Source of the DNA: Paenibacillus eucommiae
GTDB lineage: Bacteria > Bacillota > Bacilli > Paenibacillales > NBRC-103111
Reading direction: 5' to 3'
DNA length: 64,000 nucleotides
Assembly (NCBI RefSeq): GCF_017874215.1
Contig: NZ_JAGGLB010000014.1
Location: forward strand, 124,001 to 188,000
How positions within the stretch are numbered: the first letter of the stretch is position 1; each line of letters opens with the position of its first letter. A model generated the notes under the pieces. It worked only from the letters and a program-made list of their open reading frames with translations, was not told the DNA's origin and did no database searches. The position numbers and the translations under genes were made by a program. This document shows, in pieces, positions 43,170-52,407 of the stretch.

Positions 43170-43367
43170 ATGCAAGGTAAAGTGAAATGGTTTAACGCTG
43201 AGAAGGGCTATGGATTTATTGAGCGCGAAGATGGTGGAGACGTATTCGTTCATTTCTCCGCAATTCAAACGGATGGCTTCAAAACTTTGGATGAAGGTCA
43301 AGACGTTGAGTTTGATATCGTAGAAGGCGCACGCGGACCTCAGGCCGCTAATGTAACGAAATTGTAA
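43170..43367 (+). CDS. Cold-shock domain protein (Csp family)
   Basis: A 65-residue single cold-shock domain with both RNA-binding motifs: KGYGFIE (RNP1) and VFVHFSAI (RNP2). It binds single-stranded RNA/DNA as a chaperone. ATG 43170 gives the normal start MQGKVKWFNAEKG; the longer frame from 43107 has no family support and would start before the promoter-leader end. RBS GAAGGGAA. Confidence 0.95.
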   Translation: MQGKVKWFNAEKGYGFIEREDGGDVFVHFSAIQTDGFKTLDEGQDVEFDIVEGARGPQAANVTKL

Positions 43368-43423
43368 TTTAAACCAGTTGGAGAGAACCTCTGGAATAGA
43401 TAGATGAAATAGAACGCTAGCAG

Positions 43424-43454
43424 CACCCTGAAGAAAGCTTCGGGGTGTTTTTTT
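43424..43454 (+). terminator. Rho-independent terminator of the cold-shock gene
   Basis: CACCCTGAAG (43424-43433) pairs with CTTCGGGGTG (43438-43447) with one G-T pair and is followed by T7. Confidence 0.92.
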
Positions 43455-43505
43455 GTTAGAATTTAGCTTTTAATTTAGCTGTTAAGGTTGGAATATGAAG
43501 GAATT

Positions 43506-43534
43506 TTGAAGGTGGGGTTGGAATGTAGTATACT
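43506..43534 (+). promoter_or_regulatory. SigA promoter of hpf
   Basis: TTGAAG (43506-43511), 17 bases, TATACT (43529-43534), 26 bases before the ATG. Confidence 0.7.
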
Positions 43535-43560
43535 AGAGTCATGAAGGGAGGCGTTATACA

Positions 43561-44112
43561 ATGAAATTCAGTATTCGCGGTGTACAACTAGAGGTAACGG
43601 AAGCCCTCAGGGACTATGTTGAAAAGAAGTTAACTCGACTGGAGAGGTACTTCGATGCTCCCCTTATTTCTGAAGTAAGTGTAACATTAAGCGTCATTAA
43701 AGGCTTGCAGACGGTGGAGGTTACTATTCCACTAGCAGGTGCAGTACTTAGGGCGGAAGACAAGAACAATGACATGTATGCATCTATTGATCTAGTAGTA
43801 GACAAGCTGGAAAGACAAATTCGTAAGCATAAAACCAAAGCTAATCGTAAAATTCGTCAGGAAGGCGGGAAGAGGGATCTTTTCAAGGTCGATGCGATTG
43901 CCGCGACTGTGTATGCGGATGAGGAAGAAGAGTTTGAGCTGGTACGGACAAAGCGTTTTGCTTTGAAGCCAATGGATGTGGAAGAAGCCATTTTGCAAAT
44001 GAATCTGGTTGGACATGCATTCTTTGTTTTCGCCAATATGGATTCTTCTGAAGTTAATGTAGTTTATAAAAGAGAAGATGGAAAGTATGGTCTAATAGAG
44101 CCCGCTAATTAA
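43561..44112 (+). CDS. hpf: Long-form ribosome hibernation promoting factor HPF
   Basis: Long HPF dimerises 70S ribosomes into 100S particles in resting cells. The N-terminal S30AE domain (MKFSIRGVQLEVTEALRDYVEKKLTRLERYF, residues 1-105) and the C-terminal dimerisation domain (FALKPMDVEEAILQMNLVGHAFFVFAN, about 130-183) are present. 183 residues, typical. RBS AAGGGAGG. The hpf-secA-prfB order matches Bacillus (yvyD). Confidence 0.96.
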   Translation: MKFSIRGVQLEVTEALRDYVEKKLTRLERYFDAPLISEVSVTLSVIKGLQTVEVTIPLAGAVLRAEDKNNDMYASIDLVVDKLERQIRKHKTKANRKIRQEGGKRDLFKVDAIAATVYADEEEEFELVRTKRFALKPMDVEEAILQMNLVGHAFFVFANMDSSEVNVVYKREDGKYGLIEPAN

Positions 44113-44157
44113 TTACCAAGTTAATACGAAGGACTCATACAGACATAACGATAGAAC

Positions 44158-44193
44158 AAAAGGCTGGATCCGATTTACGGGTCTGGCCTTTTT
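44158..44193 (+). terminator. Rho-independent terminator of hpf
   Basis: A 15-bp stem (44158-44172 with 44178-44192) with several G-T pairs ends in a T-run. Confidence 0.85.
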
Positions 44194-44448
44194 CAAATAG
44201 TGTCATGAGCGGCTAATTCCTTTCATGGTTTCTACAATTTTTCCAGTGCGGTTGCGGGTAAATTAAGGTATACTTTTTGAATAGTTATTTATTGAGAAAA
44301 CAGAATGAAGGATTAGAACAGAGAGACGAGCGGGAAATTGAAATATAGTGTCGCAGCATTTTAGATTGAAATCCTTGTTTTGTTGCGACAAGACCGCCAA
44401 ACTGATACAATTTAGGGATAAGAAATGTGAGTGGAAAGGGGTTCACCG
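44194..44448 (+). other. secA upstream region
   Basis: About 255 bases that hold a SigA promoter (44383-44411) and an inverted repeat TGTCGCA (44349-44355) / TGCGACA (44384-44390) whose right arm overlaps the -35. Confidence 0.5.
44383..44411 (+). promoter_or_regulatory. SigA promoter of secA
   Basis: TTGCGA (44383-44388), 17 bases, TACAAT (44406-44411), 37 bases before the ATG at 44449. Confidence 0.65.
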
Positions 44449-46956
44449 ATGCTAGGACTAGTAAAGAAGATTTTTGGTGATTCCAACGACAGAGAAATTA
44501 AGCGCATGTGGAAAACTGTAGATCGGATTAATGCTCTTGAGCCTTCGCTTACAGTTCTGTCGGATGAGGATTTAAAAGGCAAAACAGAGGAGTTCAAGCT
44601 GCGGCTGGCGAAGGGCGACGAAGATATCGATGATATCCTTCCGGAGGCTTTTGCGGTTGTGCGCGAAGCGTCCAAGCGGACCTTGGGCAAACGTCATTAC
44701 GATGTACAGCTTGTAGGCGGTATGGTGCTTCATGAAGGCCGTATTGCGGAGATGAGAACCGGGGAAGGTAAAACCCTAGTAGGAACTTTACCTGTCTATT
44801 TGAACGCGCTGCTTGGTCAAGGTGTGCATGTGGTAACCGTCAATGATTACCTGGCACAGCGTGATAGCGCAGAGATGGGGCAGATCTATCATTTTCTGGG
44901 CTTAACTGTTGGTGTGAATTTACATGATTTAACTCATGATGAGAAGCAGGCGGCTTATGCCTGTGATATTACCTATGGTACAAATAACGAATACGGTTTT
45001 GACTTTTTGCGTGATAACATGGTGTTGTACAAGGAACAGATGGTGCAGCGTCCACTTTATTTTGCTGTTATTGATGAAGTGGATTCCATTCTTGTCGATG
45101 AGGCGAGAACACCACTGATTATTTCTGGACAAGCTGCTAAATCTACAGATATGTATTACGCGGCTGATCGTTTCATTCAAAGGTTAACTGCTGAGGATGA
45201 TTACACCGTTGATATTAAGGTTCGTTCAGTTGCACTAACTGAAGCAGGTGTGGCGAAGGCTGAGCGTGCTTTTGGCATCGAGAATTTATTCGATCACAGC
45301 AATGTCACACTCAACCACCATATTACTCAAGCATTAAAAGCTCGCGTGATTATGCGCAATGAAGTGGACTACGTGGTTCAGGAAGGCGAAGTCGTCATTG
45401 TTGATGAATTTACCGGGAGAATGATGACCGGACGCCGTTATAGCGATGGATTGCATCAGGCGATTGAAGCCAAGGAGCAGCTTGAAGTTCAGAATGAAAG
45501 CATGACCTTGGCTACGATTACTTTCCAGAATTATTTCCGGATGTACCGCAAGCTTTCGGGTATGACGGGTACAGCTAAGACGGAAGAAGAAGAGTTCAAG
45601 AAAATTTACGGGCTGGAAGTTATCGTTGTGCCTACGAATAGACCGATGATCCGTCAGGATATGCCTGATGTGGTCTACAAGTCAGAGAGAGGCAAATTTA
45701 ATGCGGTTGTGGAACAAATTGTAGAACGCCACAAGAAAGGTCAACCGATACTGGTGGGAACCATTTCGATTGAAAATTCAGAGCTTTTGTCAAGCATGCT
45801 GAAGAAAAAAGGCGTCGCACATAAAGTCCTAAATGCCAAGTATCACGCTGAAGAAGCTGAAATCATTACACGTGCGGGTCAGGCGAGCGCAGTTACAATT
45901 GCAACGAACATGGCGGGCCGTGGAACGGATATCGTGCTTGGTGAAGAAGTATCCGATATAGGTGGCTTGCATATTATAGGAACAGAGCGTCATGAGAGCA
46001 GACGGATCGATAACCAGCTGCGCGGCCGTGCAGGACGTCAGGGAGATCCTGGTTCCTCACAGTTCTACCTTTCCTTAGAGGATGAGCTGATGAAGCGTTT
46101 TGGTGCTGACAACATCATGGCGATGATGGAACGTCTTGGTATGGAAGAAGACCAGCCGATCGAGAGCAAGCTTATCAGTAAAGCGGTAGAATCCGCTCAG
46201 AAGCGGGTGGAAGGCAACAACTTCGACGTGCGTAAAATCGTACTGCAGTATGACGATGTGATGAACCAGCAGCGCGGCATTATTTATAAACAGCGTAAAG
46301 AAGTGCTGGAGTCGGCTAACATCCGTGAAATTGCAGAAGGTATGATTAACACAGTCATTGATAAAATAGTTAAAGCCCATTGTCCGAAGGAAGAAATCCC
46401 GGAAGAGTGGGAGCTGAAGGAAGTCGCAGATTTCGTCAACAACACCTTCCTTAAGGAAGATCAGCTGACTGAGAAAGAGATCTGGGGCAAAGAGCAGGAA
46501 GAAATCAGCGCCTACATCAAAGACCTGGTGAGCAAGCGTTATGATGAGCGTGAGGTAGAAATCGGCCAAGAGTTCATGCGGGAATTTGAGAAGGTCGTTG
46601 TGCTGCGCGCGGTCGACAGCAAATGGATGGATCATATCGATGCAATGGACCAATTGCGTCAAGGGATTCATCTGCGGGCTTACGGCGGCACGGATCCACT
46701 GCGCGAGTATCAGTTCGAAGGCTTCGAAATGTTTAACGAGATGATCGGGAACATTCAGGAAGAAGTCGCTACTTATATTATGAAGGCACATGTGGAGAGC
46801 AACCTGGAGCGTCAGGCTGTTGCAGAAGGCCAAGCTGTTGATACCAAGAACGAAGCTGGCGGCAAGAAGCCGTTAGTGCGTGAAGACCGAATCGGCCGCA
46901 ATGATCCGTGCCCTTGTGGCAGTGGGAAGAAATTTAAATCCTGTCACGGAAAGTGA
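44449..46956 (+). CDS. secA: Preprotein translocase ATPase SecA
   Basis: SecA drives export through SecYEG, which the S-layer and SLH proteins of this region depend on. Motifs: Walker A MRTGEGKTLV (about residue 100), DEAD-like VIDEVDSILVDEARTPLIISG (about 205), helicase motifs NMAGRGTDIVLG and QLRGRAGRQGDPG, and the C-terminal zinc site CPCGSGKKFKSCHG. ATG 44449 (RBS AAAGGGG) gives MLGLVKKIFGD; the upstream ATG 44431 is less likely. 835 residues, typical. Confidence 0.97.
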   Translation: MLGLVKKIFGDSNDREIKRMWKTVDRINALEPSLTVLSDEDLKGKTEEFKLRLAKGDEDIDDILPEAFAVVREASKRTLGKRHYDVQLVGGMVLHEGRIAEMRTGEGKTLVGTLPVYLNALLGQGVHVVTVNDYLAQRDSAEMGQIYHFLGLTVGVNLHDLTHDEKQAAYACDITYGTNNEYGFDFLRDNMVLYKEQMVQRPLYFAVIDEVDSILVDEARTPLIISGQAAKSTDMYYAADRFIQRLTAEDDYTVDIKVRSVALTEAGVAKAERAFGIENLFDHSNVTLNHHITQALKARVIMRNEVDYVVQEGEVVIVDEFTGRMMTGRRYSDGLHQAIEAKEQLEVQNESMTLATITFQNYFRMYRKLSGMTGTAKTEEEEFKKIYGLEVIVVPTNRPMIRQDMPDVVYKSERGKFNAVVEQIVERHKKGQPILVGTISIENSELLSSMLKKKGVAHKVLNAKYHAEEAEIITRAGQASAVTIATNMAGRGTDIVLGEEVSDIGGLHIIGTERHESRRIDNQLRGRAGRQGDPGSSQFYLSLEDELMKRFGADNIMAMMERLGMEEDQPIESKLISKAVESAQKRVEGNNFDVRKIVLQYDDVMNQQRGIIYKQRKEVLESANIREIAEGMINTVIDKIVKAHCPKEEIPEEWELKEVADFVNNTFLKEDQLTEKEIWGKEQEEISAYIKDLVSKRYDEREVEIGQEFMREFEKVVVLRAVDSKWMDHIDAMDQLRQGIHLRAYGGTDPLREYQFEGFEMFNEMIGNIQEEVATYIMKAHVESNLERQAVAEGQAVDTKNEAGGKKPLVREDRIGRNDPCPCGSGKKFKSCHGK

Positions 46957-46986
46957 TACGGTATAAATCAGATTGAGGTGTAGAGC

Positions 46987-48097
46987 ATGCTGGAACCGGA
47001 AGTAAAGCACGATCTAAGAGATACCGTTAGACGATTAAACGAATTACGGGGGTCTCTTTGACTTAGATCACAAGCTTGAAGCCATTGGCGATTTTGAAGA
47101 AAAGATGGCTGCACCTGATTTTTGGGATGATAACGAGAAGGCGCAGAAGACCATTGAAGAGCTAAATGCGATTAAAAGCGTTGTGGAGCAGTTCAGAGAG
47201 CTGTCCGAAGCCTACGAGGACCTCGAGGTTATGGCCCAGCTTGTTGAGGAAGAAGCCGACGAAAGCTTGATTCTGGAAATAACGTCGGGCATTTCTTCAC
47301 TCATTAAGAAGCTAGAGACCTTCGAGCTGCAGCTTCTGCTGAGTCAGCCGTATGATCGTCTCAATGCGATCCTGGAGCTGCATCCGGGTGCTGGAGGCAC
47401 AGAGTCGCAGGATTGGGCAGAAATGCTGCTGCGTATGTACCGCCGGTGGGCGGAGAAACGAGACTTCAAGGTCGAGCTGCTCGATTACCTGCCAGGCGAC
47501 GAAGCTGGCGTGAAAAGCGTTACGCTCCTTATCAAGGGCTTTAATGCCTATGGCTATCTGAAGGCGGAGAAGGGCGTGCACCGCCTCGTCCGGATCTCTC
47601 CGTTCGACGCATCCGGGCGCCGGCATACCTCCTTCGCTTCATGCGATGTGATGCCGGAAATCGATGACGATACAGAAGTTGAGATTCGCACTGAGGATCT
47701 CAAGGTGGATACGTATCGGGCCAGTGGCGCCGGGGGCCAACATATTAATACGACCGACTCCGCGGTACGGATTACACATATGCCGACCGGAGTCGTAGTG
47801 ACCTGCCAAACACAGCGTTCGCAGATCAAGAACCGGGAACAGGCCATGAAAATGCTTCGTTCCAAGCTGTACGAGAAGAAAATTGAAGAGCAGGAGAAAC
47901 ATCTCTTGGAAATCCGCGGTGAGCTTTCGGATATTTCTTGGGGCAGTCAAATCCGTTCTTATGTTTTCCATCCTTACAGCATGGTTAAGGATCACCGGAC
48001 TACTGTGGAGACGGGGAATGTAGGCGCCGTGATGGATGGCGATCTGGATCCTTTCATAGATGCTTATCTGCGAAAGCAAATTAATAGAAATTCATAA
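46987..48097 (+). CDS. prfB: Peptide chain release factor 2, with programmed +1 frameshift
   Basis: RF2 reads UGA and UAA. The gene starts at ATG 46987, 24 codons before an in-frame TGA (47059-47061) in the context GGGGG-TCT-CTT-TGA-C. Slipping +1 at CTT continues in the frame that runs to 48097, giving 369 residues. A Shine-Dalgarno-like GGGGG just before the shift site completes the classic autoregulatory signal. The anticodon-like SPF (RISPFDASGRRHTSF) and the catalytic GGQ (SGAGGQHINTTDSAVR) are present. Coordinates cover both frames. It follows secA as in Bacillus. Confidence 0.96.
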
Positions 48098-48117
48098 AGT
48101 GTTCCCTCATGGATCAT

Positions 48118-48147
48118 CCTACACTGTAATAGCAGTGTAGGTTTTTT
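48118..48147 (+). terminator. Rho-independent terminator after prfB
   Basis: CCTACACTG (48118-48126), loop TAATAG, CAGTGTAGG (48133-48141), then T6. Confidence 0.92.
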
Positions 48148-48163
48148 GTGAGAGGATGGGTCC

Positions 48164-49042
48164 TTGTTGTCTAGAAAAAATGCGCGCTTCTCTGTAGCGG
48201 CCGAATCCCCTGCCCACAAAGTATTAGAATATTTGATGCTGATCGTGGGATCGCTGATTATGGCGACCAGTTTTAATTTATTTTTGAATCCGAATCAGAT
48301 TGCTTCAGGTGGGGTCGCGGGCATCTCGACGATCCTTCACCATGAAACCGGGTTGAACCCGGCTGTTATTCAGTGGGCTATGAACATTCCGCTTTTAATA
48401 TTCGGCTTGTGGCTGCTTGATCGGCAATACACCTTGAAAGCCGCCGTAGGGTCTATCATTTTTCCGTTATGCGTGCTGCTGACAAGCCATTTGGAGGCGC
48501 CCACGCATAATCTTTTATTAGCGAGCATTTATGGCGGGATGGGAATTGGCTTAGGGCTGGGGATTGTGTTTCGGGGCAAAGGGTCAACCGGAGGTCTTGG
48601 CTTGGCCGCGCAGATTTTGCAGCTTTACACAGGTATCTCTCTTGGTTTTGCGATTGCGTTATTAGATGGACTTGTCATTGTAACGTCAGGGTTCGTCTTT
48701 ACTGCGGAAAATGCGCTGTATGCGCTGATCGGTCTTTTTGTCACGAGCAAAACGATCGATGTCGTACAACTCGGCTTTCGTTATTCCAAGGTAGTATTTA
48801 TTATATCGGAACATACGGATGCGATTCGCGAAGCGATTTTATACGATCTTGACCGGGGGCTTACGGAGCTTAATGGCTCTGGAGGGTATACAGGCGCAGC
48901 CCGCACGATTTTGATGGTGGTAGTAAATCAGAATGAGGTCAGCCGGTTGAAAGCTTTGGTTAAATCTGTGGATGCACAGGCATTTGTAATACTTAGCGCT
49001 ACGAATGAGGTATTGGGTGAAGGCTTCAAGCGTCATGCTTAG
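48164..49042 (+). CDS. YitT family membrane protein
   Basis: Five or six hydrophobic segments (LMLIVGSLIMATSFNLFL; ASGGVAGISTILHHETGLNP; GSIIFPLCVLLTSH; IYGGMGIGLGLGIVFRGKGSTGGLGLAAQIL) are followed by a C-terminal DUF2179 domain (SKVVFIISEHTDAIREAILYDLDRGLTELNGSGGYTG). This is the YitT/YpjC family, of unknown transport role. TTG 48164 follows GAGGATGG. 292 residues. Confidence 0.92.
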   Translation: MLSRKNARFSVAAESPAHKVLEYLMLIVGSLIMATSFNLFLNPNQIASGGVAGISTILHHETGLNPAVIQWAMNIPLLIFGLWLLDRQYTLKAAVGSIIFPLCVLLTSHLEAPTHNLLLASIYGGMGIGLGLGIVFRGKGSTGGLGLAAQILQLYTGISLGFAIALLDGLVIVTSGFVFTAENALYALIGLFVTSKTIDVVQLGFRYSKVVFIISEHTDAIREAILYDLDRGLTELNGSGGYTGAARTILMVVVNQNEVSRLKALVKSVDAQAFVILSATNEVLGEGFKRHA

Positions 49043-49083
49043 CATAAGTGGATGTGATTGGAAATAGAATGGAAAAGGAATGG

Positions 49084-49121
49084 ATTGAATTATTATGCTT
49101 TTCTATGTATAATAATGCATA
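49084..49121. promoter_or_regulatory. arg promoter overlapped by two tandem ARG boxes
   Basis: The promoter is TTGAAT (49085-49090), 17 bases, TATAAT (49108-49113). TATGTATAATAATGCATA (49104-49121) matches the 18-bp ARG box wnTGAATwwwwATTCAnw at 10 of 12 core positions. A weaker box (49084-49101, TTGAATTATTATGCTT) lies 20 bp upstream, the usual spacing of paired boxes. ArgR binding would cover both -35 and -10. Confidence 0.65.
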
Positions 49122-49152
49122 TATATAAAGGGGCGTATGGAGGGATTTTAAA

Positions 49153-50202
49153 ATGGGATATGAGCTTAGAGCGGCTATTGTTGGAGCAACGGGATACGGC
49201 GGAGTAGAGTTAATTCGGCTGCTGCAGGCCCATCCTTATGTGAGAATTACTTCTGTTATTTCAACTTCGAGTGCCGGAGCTGCTATTGCAGAGGGATTTC
49301 CTCACTTGCATGAAATTGTGGTTGGCGTATTGGATGAATTGGACATTGATCTGATTGCTGGCAAGGCGGACCTGGTGTTTCTTGCGACACCTGCTGGAGT
49401 AAGCAGTGAGCTATCGCCAAAGCTGCTGGCAGCCGGACTTAAAGTTATTGATCTCTCAGGTGATTTCAGACTGAAATCTCCAGAGGTGTATGAGCAGTGG
49501 TATAAAAGGAAGCCTGCTTCCCAAGAGTATTTGGACCTTGCTGTTTACGGCTTGTGTGAAGCATTTGGCGAAGATGTACGGGGCGCAGATTTCATCTCCA
49601 ATCCGGGCTGTTATGCAACATCAGCGTTGCTGGGACTTATCCCAGCGGTTAAGGCAGGCTGGATTGACCCGTCGACGATAATTATTGACGCCAAATCGGG
49701 TGTATCAGGAGCGGGCAGGGCAGTGAGCCTTGGCGTGCATTATGCAGAAGTGAATGAAAATTTCTCTGCATATAAAGTGAATAAGCATCAGCACATTCCG
49801 GAAATCGAGCAGACGCTTGGACGCATTGCCGGTCAAGAAATCATGACTACTTTTACCACACATCTGGTGCCGATGACACGCGGGATTATGTGCACTACGT
49901 ATGCAAGTGTAATAGGTGAGAGATCGGAAGAGCAATTTATAGATCTTTATAAACAGTATTATGAAGGAAGACGTTTCGTCAGGGTGCGGCCGCAAGGAAA
50001 ATGGCCAGCGACGAAAGAAGTTTCCGGATCGAACTTTTGCGATATAGGCTTTGCCGTGGATGAGCGAACTGGCCGGGTTACGATTATTTCGGTAATCGAT
50101 AATGTGGTGAAGGGTGCAGCCGGGCAGGCGATTCAGAATTTAAATTTGATGATGGGCTGGGACGAGACGACTGGACTGCTTTTTGCCCCTGTTTATCCAT
50201 AA
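49153..50202 (+). CDS. argC: N-acetyl-gamma-glutamyl-phosphate reductase
   Basis: ArgC reduces N-acetylglutamyl phosphate with NADPH. N-terminal AAIVGATGYGGVELIRLL nucleotide site and catalytic cysteine in FISNPGCYATSALLGLIP (about residue 155) are clear. 349 residues. First gene of argCJBDFGH, behind the ArgR-type promoter. Confidence 0.97.
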   Translation: MGYELRAAIVGATGYGGVELIRLLQAHPYVRITSVISTSSAGAAIAEGFPHLHEIVVGVLDELDIDLIAGKADLVFLATPAGVSSELSPKLLAAGLKVIDLSGDFRLKSPEVYEQWYKRKPASQEYLDLAVYGLCEAFGEDVRGADFISNPGCYATSALLGLIPAVKAGWIDPSTIIIDAKSGVSGAGRAVSLGVHYAEVNENFSAYKVNKHQHIPEIEQTLGRIAGQEIMTTFTTHLVPMTRGIMCTTYASVIGERSEEQFIDLYKQYYEGRRFVRVRPQGKWPATKEVSGSNFCDIGFAVDERTGRVTIISVIDNVVKGAAGQAIQNLNLMMGWDETTGLLFAPVYP

Positions 50203-50256
50203 ATGCACCGGACATAGGACGGATTATTCATAGAGTAGGATAGGTGAAGTGTACAA

Positions 50257-51483
50257 ATGAAGGATACGGGGAATTTTGTAGTTGTTCCTGAAGGCTCGGT
50301 TACGACGCCCAAGGGGTTTCGTGCAGGCGGCCTGCACTGCGGGTTAAAAAAGGTGGAGCGCCACGACCTGGGCGCGATTGTGTGTGAGGTTCCTGCGACA
50401 GCGGCGGGTGTGTATACGCTGAATGCTTTTCAGGCGGCGCCACTGCGCGTGACGCAGGAAAGCATCGCTGCAAGCGGCAAGCTGCAGGCGATGGTCGTCA
50501 ACAGCGGCAACGCTAACGCGTGCACAGGCCAGCAGGGCGAGGACGATGCACGGGCGATGCGGGCTGCCGCCGCCGAGGCACTCGGCGTTGCCGAGCACCA
50601 CGTGGGCGTCACGTCCACGGGGGTGATCGGCGAGACGCTGCCGATGGCGAAGCTGCTCAGCGGCATCGCGCAGCTGCCAGAGCGGGTGAAACCGGACGGG
50701 GGCGACGACTTCTGCCAGGCGATCCTGACTACGGATCTCGTGCAGAAGATGACGTGTGTCCGGCTTAACGTGAACGGCAAAGAAGTGCACATTGCCGGAG
50801 CGGCCAAGGGTTCGGGGATGATTCACCCGAACATGGCAACTATGCTCGGATTCATCACGACCGATGCGAAGATTGAGAGCGAATTCCTGCAGCAGCAGCT
50901 AAGCAGGATTACAGATAATACGTTCAACATGATTACAGTTGACGGAGATACAAGCACCAACGACATGGTCGTGGTGATGGCCAGTGGCCTGGCGGACAAT
51001 GAGGCGCTGCATCCGGAGCATCCGGATTGGGAGGCTTTTGCCGCGGGTTTTCAATACGTTGGCGAGTATCTCGCCAAGGCGATCGCGCGCGATGGCGAAG
51101 GTGCAACGAAGCTGATCGAGGTCAACGTCGTTGGAGCGGAATCCGACAACGCAGCGCGGGCCATTGCCAAGACCGTCATCGGATCCAGCCTCGTGAAATC
51201 CGCCTGCTTTGGAGCAGATGCGAATTGGGGGCGGATTATCGCTGCAGTTGGGCGTGCGGGTCAGCCAGTGAACACGGAAACCGTGGATATCAAGCTGGGG
51301 GATATCAGCGTATTGGAGCAGTCCCGTCCTGTCCGTTTCGATGAGGAGCAGGCGGAAGCGTACTTGAAGGGTGAGCTAGTGAACATTCATATCCATTTAC
51401 ATATGGGCAAGGGTCAGGCAACCGCTTGGGGCTGCGACCTCACTTATGATTATGTGCGCATTAATGCCGCTTACCGTACGTAA
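50257..51483 (+). CDS. argJ: Bifunctional ornithine acetyltransferase/N-acetylglutamate synthase
   Basis: ArgJ recycles the acetyl group from N-acetylornithine to glutamate; bifunctional forms also use acetyl-CoA. Self-cleavage occurs before the nucleophile Thr in KGSGMIHPNMATML, present here at about residue 197. VVNSGNANACTG, TTSTGVIGE-like VTSTGVIGE and GADANWGR blocks are typical. 408 residues. The first half is notably GC-rich (see findings). It follows argC by 54 bases. Confidence 0.97.
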   Translation: MKDTGNFVVVPEGSVTTPKGFRAGGLHCGLKKVERHDLGAIVCEVPATAAGVYTLNAFQAAPLRVTQESIAASGKLQAMVVNSGNANACTGQQGEDDARAMRAAAAEALGVAEHHVGVTSTGVIGETLPMAKLLSGIAQLPERVKPDGGDDFCQAILTTDLVQKMTCVRLNVNGKEVHIAGAAKGSGMIHPNMATMLGFITTDAKIESEFLQQQLSRITDNTFNMITVDGDTSTNDMVVVMASGLADNEALHPEHPDWEAFAAGFQYVGEYLAKAIARDGEGATKLIEVNVVGAESDNAARAIAKTVIGSSLVKSACFGADANWGRIIAAVGRAGQPVNTETVDIKLGDISVLEQSRPVRFDEEQAEAYLKGELVNIHIHLHMGKGQATAWGCDLTYDYVRINAAYRT

Positions 51484-51560
51484 AAAAGCATCTATGGATC
51501 TTATTTTGTCTTATTTTTGTGTTATTTCTGTTTATTTATTATAAAGGAGAGCCTCAAGCC

Positions 51561-52352
51561 ATGAACAACAAATGCTTTGTGATGAAATGCGGCGGGAGCA
51601 CATTGGCTGCGCTGCCGGAGAGCTTCTTCGCCGATATGCGTGAGCTTCAAGCGGAAGGTATCGTTCCGGTTATCGTGCACGGAGGCGGTCCGGCGATTTC
51701 GGAGACTTTAACGAAGCTCGGAATTGAGACCGAGTTTGTCCACGGCCTGCGCAAAACGAATGAAGCGGTGCTGGATGTGGTGGAGATGGTGCTGTCCGGG
51801 CAAATCAATAAGGAGATTGTGCGACGAATTCAGCTGGCCGGCGCTAAAGCGCTTGGTTTGTCTGGGGTAGACGGACATTTGATCGAAGCGCAGCCGGTCA
51901 GGAATAGCGACGAAGTGGGCTTGGTTGGAGATGTAAGCCATGTCAATGCCGGGTTGATTGAGGGTATTGTGGAAATGGGCTATATCCCTGTCATTGCCCC
52001 GGTAGGACTGGGTTCCGACGGAGGCCAGCGTTACAATATTAATGCGGATACGGCCGCGGGAGCCGTTGCTTCCCATTTAGGTGTGGAACAGATGATTGTT
52101 GTTACGGATGTTCCGGGCATTTTGCAGACGATAGATGGGGAGAAACGGGTGCTTCCTTCTGTGACAGTAGCGGAGATTGAACAAATGATTGCGTCAGGCG
52201 ACATTTATGGCGGGATGATCCCGAAGGTTCGCGCAGCTATCCAATGCATCCAAGGTAAGGTGCAGGAGGTAGTTATCGTGAATGGCACGGAGTCTAATGT
52301 GCTGAGCAAGGTTCTTAAAGGGCAGAACATTGGAACACGGATTATCCGTTAA
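51561..52352 (+). CDS. argB: Acetylglutamate kinase
   Basis: ArgB phosphorylates N-acetylglutamate. FVMKCGGSTLAALP (phosphate loop with Lys), VIVHGGGPAISETL and NINADTAAGAVASHLG motifs are clear. ATG 51561 follows AAAGGAGAG; the earlier frame from 51519 encodes a run of hydrophobic residues without family support. 263 residues. Confidence 0.96.
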   Translation: MNNKCFVMKCGGSTLAALPESFFADMRELQAEGIVPVIVHGGGPAISETLTKLGIETEFVHGLRKTNEAVLDVVEMVLSGQINKEIVRRIQLAGAKALGLSGVDGHLIEAQPVRNSDEVGLVGDVSHVNAGLIEGIVEMGYIPVIAPVGLGSDGGQRYNINADTAAGAVASHLGVEQMIVVTDVPGILQTIDGEKRVLPSVTVAEIEQMIASGDIYGGMIPKVRAAIQCIQGKVQEVVIVNGTESNVLSKVLKGQNIGTRIIR

Positions 52353-52407
52353 TATAAGCAATTTATTTTATATATTTTTATTTATAAGCTGAAGGAGTGA
52401 AAAGAAG

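Noticed and set aside
46075..46833. 252-codon open frame antisense to secA
   Set aside because: It overlaps conserved SecA sequence and shows no RBS or family sense.
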